A stretch of DNA of 64,000 nucleotides, from assembly GCA_032622095.1 (NCBI GenBank), contig CP136065.1, positions 156,927,577-156,991,576 on the forward strand. Direction: 5' to 3'. The position numbers and the translations under genes are program-made. Position 1 is the stretch's first letter. Each line of letters opens with the position of its first letter. Positions 43,101 to 55,100 of this stretch are shown here, piece after piece. Below the pieces are notes generated by a model. The model ran no database searches. It was not told the origin of the DNA and was given only the letters and a program-made list of their open reading frames with translations. Source of the DNA: Siphonodentalium dalli (taxonomy: Eukaryota; Mollusca; Scaphopoda; Gadilida; Siphonodentaliidae).

Positions 43101-46100
43101 CTGACTGCCAATAAATTATACAAGCATCATGAAGCATGTTAGTCACATCGAGTAGATTAGTTAATGGAATAAATGTTTTAAACAAGCAATGAAATCTCTT
43201 TCCCAGTTTTATCTGTTATGTTACATCTTCAACAGGAAATCTATCTATATTTATAATTGTGAAAAATGGGAGAGTCCCCGAGAGTCTAGGAAATTTCTGG
43301 ATGAACCTGCAAGTGAAACATTTTGATGACGGCCTCAACAAGAAGAATGAATTGAAGACTGCAAATTTTATTTCTGAGTTCACGGACCTGATTAATAAAT
43401 ATGACAGATACCAACGTCAGCTCATCATGCTGGGGTACTTCATTTTACACTATGATTCTATCACTAACACAGACGTTGTCACTCTAAAGTTTATACGACA
43501 TGATTCGGACATGACACAACTTGTGTCTTCATGGACACAAAACTCTGGGTTATCAACTGGATTAATAAAACAGGGTTATCACATGTGATAGTGATCTGCC
43601 CATCCAGGATCACACCATCAGTGATGTTGTTTCCCTGATCATCACTTTATATATCTTAAAATGAACATCACTTGCCCACCACATGCAAAGAGAACGATTT
43701 CTACATGTAATTTCAAATCTATTGAAAAGAGCTGGAAACATTGTTAGTAGTATTTACAGCACCCCCAGTAAAACTCTACTGGAATGTTCCTGAATCTCCG
43801 CTGCATTCTGGACGAACATACACCATTCGTTATATGAACTGTATCCAGTCGCCCCTCCATCCTGTGGTTCTCAAACGCAATCAGATGTGAAAGTAGAGTG
43901 TAGTCAGGCTGAGCGAAGATGGTGTAAATCAAGGCTCACCATTCACCACATAATGTTCTTTGAAAAGTCAAATCAAGTATACACACTAACCAATGAAAGT
44001 TTCAATGGCACTGTAGCTCAACTTGGGAAGGAGTTAATCTTTTGCTGAGCAATGAATTGATAAAGAAGAAAGAAAGTAAACTAGATGTCACCCCGAAGAT
44101 CCATATGAAGTTTGGTGATGATCGGATTAGGGATGTGATCTGTAGGGTGCGCCAAAGGATTTAGTCATGTTTTTCAACGAATTTCGGTCAAAATGGGAGG
44201 CTCCCATCTATAGGTAATCCCGAAGATCCATATAAAGTTAGGTGATCATCAGATGAGGGATGTGGTCTGTAGAGTGTGCCAAAGGATTTAGTCATGCAAA
44301 GAGTAAAATCCAAGATGGCTGCCAGAGGCCATGTTTTTCATAGCTCCCATCTAGAGCTGATTCTAAACATGCCTGTAAATTTTCAAATCAATTCTGCAAT
44401 AAATGCTGGTTGCGGCATGTGCCGATGGATTCAAATTTGAAATACAAGATGGCTGCTGGCAGTCATGTTTTTTAACAAATTTCGGTCAAAATAGGAGGCT
44501 CCCATCTAGAGGTCACCCCGAAGATCCATATGAAGTTTGGTGACGATCGGATGAGAGTTGTGGCCTGTAGGGTGTGCCAAAGGATTTAGTCATACAAAGA
44601 GTAAATTCCAAGATGGCCGCTGGCGGCAATGTTTTTCAAATTTTTTTGGACAAGATAGGAGGCTCACATCTAGAGGTCACCCCAGGCTCACATTTAGAGG
44701 TCACCCCGAAGATCCATATGATGTTTGGTGATGATCAAATGAGGGATGTGGTCTGTAGGGTGTGCCAAACAGTAAGTCATGCAAAGAGTAAAATTCAAGA
44801 TGGCTGCCGCAGGCCATGTTTTTCATCGAAAATCGTTCAAATTTGATGGCTCCCATCTAGAGTTGATGCTAAGCAAGCCTGAAAACTTTCAAAACAATTC
44901 TCCTATAAATGCGGACTGCAGGATGTGTCAATGGATTCAAATTTGAAATCCAAAATGGCTGCCAGCGGCCATGTTTATTAACAAAGTTTGGAAAAAATTG
45001 ATGGCTCCCATCTAGATGTCACCCCGAAGAACAATATGAAGTTTGGTGATGATTGGATGAGGGATGCGGCGTGTAGGGTGAGCCAAAGACGGACAGATGT
45101 TAAAATGGACACATAGACGACAGATGCTAACCCATGGCGACAGCTCAAACTTTACAAAGTAAAATTGAGCTAATAATAAAAACTGATTGTCCACAAATCC
45201 ATAGATTATTTTTTCATTTGCATTTATGTTGTGTATAATATGTAAAGTACGGTGGCTGGATGAGGACATGGGAAATTTTATTTTTATCTCGTTTAAACGA
45301 GATAGCAGATGGGAAATTTTATTTTTATCTCGTTTAAACGAGATAACTTATCTCGTTTAAACAAGATAAGAGATGGGAAATTTTATTTTTATCTCGTTTA
45401 AACGAGATAAATTATCTCGCTTAAACGAGATAGCAGAAGGGAAATTTTATTTTTATCTCGTTTAAACGAGATAGTTATAATACAACAGTTACTAGTGGCC
45501 AGTCCAGACGGTTGCGCTCGTATATAGGTGGTACCCAAACACCACCCCATCCCATCACCCATAGTATATTGTAGTTACCCACCCACCACCACATCACGCC
45601 ACGCATTGTATCTTATGCGCCGCAAGCGCTCGTATATAGGTAGTTACCCACCCTTCACCCACAGTATATTGTGCGCCGCAGGCGCTCGTATATAGGTATA
45701 GTTACCCACACACCACCCCATACCATCACCCATAGTATCCAATGCGCCGCAGGCGCTCGTATATAGGTTGTACCCACCCACCAACCCATCACGTCACCCA
45801 TAGTGATGGGATGGGGTGGTGGGTGGGTAACTACCTATATACGAGCGCCTGCGGCGCATAAGATAATATGGGTGGCGGGAAGGGATGGTGGGTGGGTAAC
45901 TACCTATATACGAGCGCCTGCGGCGCACAATATACTATGAGTGATGGGATGGGGTGGTGTTTGGGTACCACCTATATACGAGCACCTGCGGTGCATAAGA
46001 TACTATGGGTGGTGGGATGGGGTGGTGGGTGGGTACTACCTATATACGAGCGCCTGCAGCGCATAAAATACTATGGGTGACGGGATGGGGTGGTGGGTGG

Positions 46101-49100
46101 GTACAAGTTATTCCCTATCCATTCCCGGTGCAACCGTCTGGACTGGCCACTAGTAACTGTTGTATTATAACTATCTTGTTTAAACGAGATAAGTTATCTC
46201 GTTTAAACGAGATAAAAATAAAATTTCCCATCTGCTATCTCGTTTAAATGAGATAAGTTATCTCGTTTAAACGAGATAAAAATAAAATTTCCCATCTCCC
46301 TAAACGAGATAAGTTATCTCGTTTAAACGAGATAAAAATAAAATTTCCCATCTCTTATCTAGTTTAAACGAGATAAGTTATCTCGTTTAAACGAGATAAA
46401 AATAAAATTTCCCATGTCCTCATCCAGCCGTAGTAAAGCACCATATGGGTACTATTATTATTATGAGGGAGAAACTTAATTTTTATCTATTTGGTCTGAC
46501 ATTCCCCACAAGTTACCCAGCATGAAAGTAGCCTACCATGAACTGTAATTTTTTTTATTAAAAAGAGAACATATTTGAAAGGTAATATTTACATGTTATA
46601 TTAAAGATGCATTATCTGAAATAACGCTCCTAAATTACTATTTCTTTGGCTTCGGGGGTAAAGAATATTTTATTCAAGTCAAGGAACCCGCCCATCAAAG
46701 CTCAGAGTGATTAGATATCAATTTTTGATGTTTGTTATTTCTCGAGATGTGCAATTATTTGTGGCCCAGAAAAATGGTGTCAAACGGACGGTCTCAGACA
46801 AAATTGCATATGAACATGGATAACTCTAAAATCAAGTGGTAATATGACAAAATTTTGTGATACTCAAGTGATAATATGGCCATATTTCGTTGAACAAAAT
46901 GTTGATAAATAACACGTTTTTGGGAAATTTGATACCACGGTTGACAGTGGTTAGCATTATTTTGTTGCAATTAATCAATTTTGATAACTAAAGCGTATTT
47001 TAAAGCAATGTTGTTGTTGTATCTTCATGATATGGGGACCATCTGATCGGATTGAGTACCTTTAATCAGCTATATAATCATTGTTGAACTGTAATTGAGT
47101 CCAACTCAAATGCACAAAATCTCTTACCAGTTTGAGTCTTCTTGGTGGCAGAATATGACATTCTGTAAAACAGCTTTAGAGACTCCTAATGAAGTTATCA
47201 TCTGTAAAGCAAAATTCTGATTGTATAACAGCTCTAATTATGAAAGCTGCTTATGGACATCAGGTCAATCTGAACTCATGAGACATGCCAAATGATCTAG
47301 GGCTTAGGAAAAAAGTAACATATACATCATATACTGGGGCTCAGAAAAAAAGTAACATATACATCATATACTGGGGCTTAGAAAAAAGGTAACATATACA
47401 TCATATACTGGGGCTTAGAAAAAAGGTAACATATACATCATATACTGGGGCTTAGAAAAAAGTAACATATACATCATATACTGGGGCTTAGAAAAAAGGT
47501 AACATATACATCATCCATATGCAGAGATTTGTTGGTCTAGACAGGATCCACAAAGTGGTAGAAATTCAAATATTACCTCAATTTCTAGATTTGGAAGCAA
47601 TTAGCATCTCATATTACATTGATAACAAGATGAAACAAGAATCATCTCCACCCTAACAACAGCGTGTGAGCCTATTTCAAAGCCAAATCAAAAGTTTCAC
47701 ACTTAAAAGTATGGTAAATTAAAACTCACAAAATATTTTTCGGCAATATATTGACAGCATCTATTGAAATCTGGAAGATCAGTTTTGGTAATCTCTTAAT
47801 ATGATTGGATATAGTTTCTCGTTATCCGACCATGTATATGAGAATACAATGAGTGAAAAAATAAGATTTTGAAGTGATACCTCATTATTTATTTCAGCAC
47901 ATTTTGAAGTGATACTCCTCTTTTCACCGTCTGGACCTCGCCTCGTTATTACACCATCCAGTGTTTTCATCTCAATTTTCTTCAACTGAATTGGATTAAA
48001 CATGGATTATAACAAAGAATGAAACTGTAGATATGCAGTATTTTGGTAAAATTTGTTTTTACATTAACCCTTTCATGACGGGAGCTGCACTGGTGCAACA
48101 TTAAAGACCCTGTACCAGTGCACTCTCTTATATATGCGAGTCTCCCATAGGAAGCCTCACATATATAAGAGAATGCACTGGCTTACAAGATAAATGTTGT
48201 TAGGCCAATGTATTCTCTAATATATGCAAGGCTCCCTATGGGAGATGCATATATAAGAGAATGCATTGGCACAGGGTGTTCGCAAAATGTCAGGAAGCCC
48301 CTGTCATGGAAGGGTTAATAGTTCAATAAGGAGGATCTTGAATAAAAACAGTCAACACACTCATTGTTTAATAGCTCGCAAACATGGGAGCCTCGGATAC
48401 GTAAGAAAATGCATTGGCACAGTGTTTACGAAAAAATGTCAGGAAGCCCCATTCATGGAAAGGTTAATGGATCGGATCAACAAGCCTTGAAATAGTGTGT
48501 CTGTCATTTGCAGAATCAGGTTCCCAGAGGGTGAATTTAGTGATGCTACCCTGCATAGCGGGCTAGCATCACCAAATTCACCCTCTGGGAACCTCATTCT
48601 GCTGAGGTGTAAGCAGAATGAGGTCCCCAGAGGGTGAATTTAGTGATGCTACCTCGCTATGCGGGGTAGCATCACTAAATTCACCCTCTGGGAACCTCAT
48701 TCTGCAAATGACAGACACACTATTTCAAGGCTTGTGGATCAATAAGGAGGAGCAAGCAGAAACAAGAATCTTCCAAATAATTAAGCTCTTGTTTTCTTCA
48801 GAACAGAGTAAGAACCTACTAGCTTTACAAATAATTTTAATATAAGTTTTCTCTTTTTTGTGCTGCTCCAGTGGCTATTTTTTGGTATATATTCATTGTA
48901 TCTGTGGAGAGCACAACTTGAATGTCAAACAAACACATATCATGACTGTTGATAGTCCAAACCATGCTCGCCATCTGTAACTATAGGTCAACATATCTCA
49001 ACATTAGCTTCTGTAGATGTTTAGATGTCAGAAAGAGATGTTTCAATGGAATAACAGTGTCATTTGTGATTGCCATTAGTTAAAATACAATATTTTTCAA

Positions 49101-52100
49101 AATAAGTAAAATATATATCTCCTAGAAGTATCTTGCCCACTGAACTATATGGTATATTCCCATTTATCTAGGAATGGTCAATGGAAAACGGTACGGAAAT
49201 TCTATGGTACATTTTATCATGGTTTATGACCTACCAGAGGGCCCAAACGAAACAAATAGTCATGACTTGAAGATCCTGCAAATAAAGTAGATAGTTTCAG
49301 AAAGATGTAGATGGAGATTACCTCCCCTTCGGAGCTTAGAGCTATCATTGCATCAGCTGAGTACTTGTTGAATAAGAAATGTACAACACCCCACCCCTCC
49401 CCCCCTCCGGAAGGGAAGAAATATCTATTTCCTGATGGAATAGAAAAAGAAAAATACTGTGTGATTACGAAATAATGCATTTAACGGGCTAATCCCTGTG
49501 CAGACAAAGACAATAAGGAAAAAACAGTGTTATAAGGGACAATAAGAAACAACCAGAGGCAAAGGCCTCAAATTATGAAGGAGATCCCTACAAAAACAAT
49601 AGAACCAATCCCAAAATCAATTATTGAAGGGGACAGTGTCCTAGTACGAGATCTACATGTAGTCTGAAGAAAAAACAGCTACAAGATCAAAAAGGGCCCA
49701 GTCACCCACTAATCCATGAGATGCCCTTGTCTATAAAGGATTTTGATATCGTTTGACCGATAATCTTTACTAGAGACCGGGAACAGATTCTCGGCAAAAT
49801 AGTTGATTGCACAAACCCTGTAAGATAGCCAGAAGAAAGTCGAATGGATAGTAGCCTGTCACACTTCTGACATATAGGGAACCATACATGTAATTTGGAA
49901 CAAAAAGAATATTTTGTAGGAAATCTAAAGTCCCTTTGATGACAGAGCACCCTGCAATGCTGCTTTCGTAAAGCACCAGAAGAATCAAATGTGCCAAGAT
50001 GACCCACTAATGGAGATTTAAATAGGGCCGTGAAGTATTAGCGTTTACTATAAAAGGAAACTGTGATTTTGTCCCAAATAACATTGCGATATATGGTTGT
50101 TACTGAAAACTATTTTCCTTTCGAAAAAGAGAACGTAAAATCACATGTTAAATGAGAGATAGAAAATGTAGCGTTTACTGTATAACCAGGAAGTAAAGGA
50201 GTAATCTATTCGTGGAATGACTCATTGGCATGTGTCCCGTCGATTAAGTTCCTGCCTTCCTGAGTTTGCCATAACATTGAGCGAATTACAGGCTGATGAT
50301 ATCCAGATTACTGCCATGATTACCAAAGGAGACACCAGCACGTGGACACGAGCTCGCCCATACAAACAATTACAGAACATTTGTAATGAACCATGGAATA
50401 CGCGAACAAGAGTATCCTAATGCATCATTGAACATTAAGGACCATGAGCCGTCATTCAACAATTTATTGGTTTAAATGAAACCCCAAAATACCACCGTCG
50501 CTGTCAATGTGTCTCGTGTCATTGATAAGAGAATGGTACGAGAAAAAATCAGAGTAACCGAGAAAGGCTACTTCTAATCAGCTGTCCGCTAAAGTATTCA
50601 ACTAATCAGCTGTCCGCTAAAGTATTCAACAAGTGGCTGCAAGCCTTAAGATTCAATGAGCATCACCAAAACAATTCTCATAATGATTCTCGCGAAACTT
50701 TTCAAACTACAGTGCTGTATGACTAACTTGATGCAACAGTCGATTCTCACATAAGTAAACGTATTTTGGAGCCTGGCATTGAGATATAATTTACTCATGG
50801 TTCCAATAAGGCTTTGCAGTTCCAACATGATGATATTCAATATGTTGACAGGTCGATGGTTCAAGGTACCCCTTCTGGGACGGATGGGGTGCCCCTCCGA
50901 TTGCACCTTGTTCTTGAGCCAACCATCGCCCGAAGTGCTAATCTAGTTGGCGGATCATATGATCTGGAATCCTACACCCAATGCTAGTGAATAGCTTGCA
51001 CGAGGGGAAGCATCCGGAAAGGATCTTCTTCTGTCTGTATGAAGTGCGCACACAATTATTAATATATTAACCATTGTGTACCGACAACAGTGCCAATAAG
51101 AAGAATTATGTATTAGACCCAAAGGCCGATGTCACCGAAGTCTGACCCGCTGTGTCGCCAATTAAGCCCGAGCGGGATGGCTGGTATAGACCTCACTTGA
51201 ACCGCCGAGACCATGTCACAAAATCAAGTAAATAAATCCAATAGTCGTCCCAACGGACTGATCAAAGAGAACTTCCTGATTATGAGAATGTGTATTGCAT
51301 TGAGTAATGTGAATCGTGATGAGAGAAAATCAGCTGCTTTCTGAAGATGAGCATCTGTCCAGTATGTATACTGGACTCATATAGTTACTATTAACTACTA
51401 AACAGAATTGTAGTTAGAATTGAATGCAACATGCAGATAAAATTATGCGGATGCACCCTTGTAAAATATATAACTCACATGTACCATATTTACAAGATAT
51501 TCTTGATACCTAAATATGGGTATTTGTCAACCAGAGGTGGTATTAAAGTCAAGAATGTTAACGGTCGCGATTCATATAGTGACCCAGTGTATCATTACCG
51601 CCCTTAATGATATGACTGACCAATCATCCAAAGATTATTCATGAAGACTAGCGACACAGGCGACACTCTATTCCAGCAATGACCATGACCTCGCAGGAGC
51701 CGGATGGCACATCGAAAGAAACAACAACTTATAAAGCAAGGAGTTGAACTCTGCACAATACGAGAATAATGGCTGCATCAGAGAACCCCGAACAACTATC
51801 TGACCTCCCTCGTGAGCATATGTATGGGTGACCCCAAAGGAATGTCCAAAGCCTTTTCCCCTCTGGTGGAGCTACAGCTCGTACCGATCCCAATCTCCAT
51901 CCGTCCGAACTAACGATGGGTTGTTATGAGGGGCAGTATCCGAAGCATGCCTCCTACTCGAACAGCATCGGGGAACAAATTCTTGTGCATTAGTATTCAA
52001 ACCCGAAGGTACTGGTTGCTGTTGATCAGAAGGCGGCCAGTAACTGGACATGGAGTTGGCCAACAAGGAAGAAGCATGCTTGGGAATTTCGGCCCCAGCC

Positions 52101-55100
52101 CAAGCCCAGCAGGGACCAAAGGCATATAGGATGATAATAGGGACAGGGTATCGAACCCCCAGCAGTGCTAACACTGAGATGGTGACTTGTAGCGATGGAC
52201 GGCGTGGTTCAAATGTTAGATGAGAAACCACGGCCGTACCTGGGCACGCCAATGGTCGACACGAGGGAGCAGATTGACATCCCGTACGATAGTCCAATGA
52301 GCCCACTATTGGTGGATGGATGGGGTGCCCCTCCAGATCCTTGTTTGAGGTAATTATCACCCCGAGTTGCTAAGCCAAAGAGGGGACCACTATTCTCTAG
52401 TATCCTGGTCTCAGAGGCAGCATGACCCTCGAAACGAGGAGAAAAGCATCTCTAGGGGAGCTACAGGGAAGGGATCTTCTGTACCTGGTATTACATCGTG
52501 TAGCAGTCCTTGTCCTGAGAAGGTATAGTGTGATTGCACTGTCAACACCCGTCATGTCTGTTTCACAATTGCTATCAATCAAAAATACACCTGTTATTTT
52601 GTGTTATGTTGATAAGCACCTTGGCTGTGGCGACTAACGACAATACGCTAAACGATTGTGACTGTCGAATAACCTTGGACAGGCTTGGTTTGCACGATAT
52701 CAATTTTTAACACAATGGCAATATTAAATGACAATATTATTAAAGGAATATTATTCTGAAAAATGTTTAGTACCTTGTTTCAATATACCAATATTATGTC
52801 CAATTTGCCCAAATAATCTTGTGTTTGATCGCTCATTTTGTTTTTATAACGAAAAAAAAAAACATTCCGAAGAATGCCGAAGATCTTATGTTGCAGACGA
52901 AGTCACGTGATTGAAGTCACTTGATCACCGGTCGGTGCGGTCACATTATATAACATGTAACAATGACGTAGCGATAAGGGAATTCTCGTTACCATCAAAA
53001 CAAAGCAACCTTACTGTTTGCCAGCTTATCTATGTATATATGACTTTGTGCATATATTAACGACATTTTTGTGTCAATTATGCATAACAATATAGCATGA
53101 TAAAAGCGTTCGAATATCCAATTATGACACTGTTCGAAGGAGGGATAACATTTCCAAATACATGTAAACGAACTTTCGATACATATGCTTTATATACCAG
53201 TCAAAGTCATGGCAATTTCCGGTTTAAGAAAGTAATCACATATAAAAACGCTCTTTAGTCGCACCATATTCAGGAATACGATTAACAGGGAACGCTCTTT
53301 ATTGAGTCATGGTGAAGGAAAGTGGGGACACGTTTTAGAATAGTTGTCATCGTGAATATTTACTAATTACATCAACACATGTTAATACATGTACATGAAC
53401 TTTCGATAAACATGCATTATATACCCGTCAAAGTCATAGCAATTTCTGATTTATTATACGCTCTTTATTCGCACCATATTAGGAATACGCTTGACAGGGA
53501 ACGCTCTTTATTGAGTCATGGTGATACCCACGACTGGGCGCTACAGCAAATTTATATTCTTGACAGGAGTTGTTTTTCTTGGCATTCTTGACGGTGGTCG
53601 GTTTGTTTAATGTGGGTATGCACGTTGTGCTCAAAACACCTTTTTTTCGAAGTGGACGGAATAAATTCTGGACCATTTCGTCGGCGACCACTTTAATAGT
53701 TTATGATTTTGCACAACGTGTTTTCCCACAGAAATCCCGCCAAATGTCACCCAAATTGAGTGTCACTATACCGGCCACAGCCGAATAGAGTTCACATGTC
53801 GGCTCGTGTTTTATTATTTTTGACACAGTGTTATCTACACCGCTCAATCGGCCTTTACACCGCGACTCAGATGACGTCATATAGGTAAACACAATTAACT
53901 CCGACTCCGATTCCGTGTTTTTAATTAGACTACTCATTTAACGTCATATGAGGATTTGCGACGCAGATAACTGACAACCGGTGGGGGTATTATTGATTTA
54001 TTTCTCGGCTTATTTATTACGCGATTGTTATGCGACTTGGATCATTGTGATCATAACAGGGGTGGCTTTCCGATAGTGTTTTGTTGTATTCATCAGGATA
54101 GCAATCTTTTAAGTTGAAAAAATTTAACAAGTGCAATTTTACATTCAGGATGTATGCATATTTCAATCCTATTTCACAAGCCTCTCCTCTAGTTAAATAC
54201 TGCTTCCGTCAGTTGTGCACTGGACGACGACTCTCATAGTATAAATAAACATTGTAGCGACAAAGCCGTCAGACAGCCGAAAGTAAGTCACCTAATTTCG
54301 TGATACCGTTATCGCACAGGCCTGAGCACGTGGCGCCTTCGCTTGGACCATAGAATGTATGCAATAGATTCTTGATAAAGATGAGCGTCTTTAGTCATAT
54401 CCCAATGTGCATCTATTATTCTGCCTTTCGGAGACAAATATTATGCCAATATATGGACAGATGCCATTATGGTGTATCGGCTGATTAAAAATATGGAAAA
54501 CAAAATTTATTTAAAACGAAAAGAGTGTCCACACAAAGCCGAATGACGATAATATAAAAACGCTATAAAAAATGTGAGTCCGCTCACGTAGCCTTGTGAC
54601 AACTGCACAAAATCAATAATAATCAAAGGAAAAAATGTTTTTTTTGTATAACACAAAAAACTGTTAACACTTAGCTTCATGTCCCTCCAATAGTCAACTA
54701 GGGGAAAAAAAGTGGGAGAATATTGCCTTGTCATCGAGTTTATATCGTTTGGAGATCACGTGGTCAGATTACAGGAGGTCATGAACCATGATAAAATGTA
54801 CCATAGAATTTTCATACCGTTTTCAACTCAGGGGTTTGTTAACCCTTCCTAGTTAATTGGGGAATATACCATATAGTTCAGTGGGCAAGATAACTTTGAC
54901 GGAGATAATGTATTTTCCGACATTCAGTGGTCTGACGTGCAATCTCACCGCAGCGGATGTCTCACCTTTTGAGTGGCTGTCATGGATCTCTGTACAATAC
55001 AATGTTGGCCGGACACATCCTGAAACTGTAAACGAACTTGTCCCTTCACTTCTCTTTCATGAGCAACCTTCAAAGAAGAGTTGGTACAACATACTTTCAT

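Noticed and set aside
45868-46247. Two plus-strand open frames with repeated GGG-YTSA/ERLQ-like peptides
   Set aside because: They arise from the palindromic tandem units of the foldback element and mirror themselves on both strands.
47290-47513. Regular 37-bp repeats that could suggest a CRISPR array
   Set aside because: The units are contiguous with no unique spacers and lie in an animal intron; it is a minisatellite.
51872-52360. 162-codon minus-strand open frame in a GC-richer part of the 5.8-kb element
   Set aside because: Proline/serine-rich composition without motifs, and overlapping open frames in the other direction; not enough to call a gene.
53479-53937. Minus-strand open frames in the 5.8-kb element
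   Set aside because: Two short unconnected frames with no recognised motif and no supported splice link.
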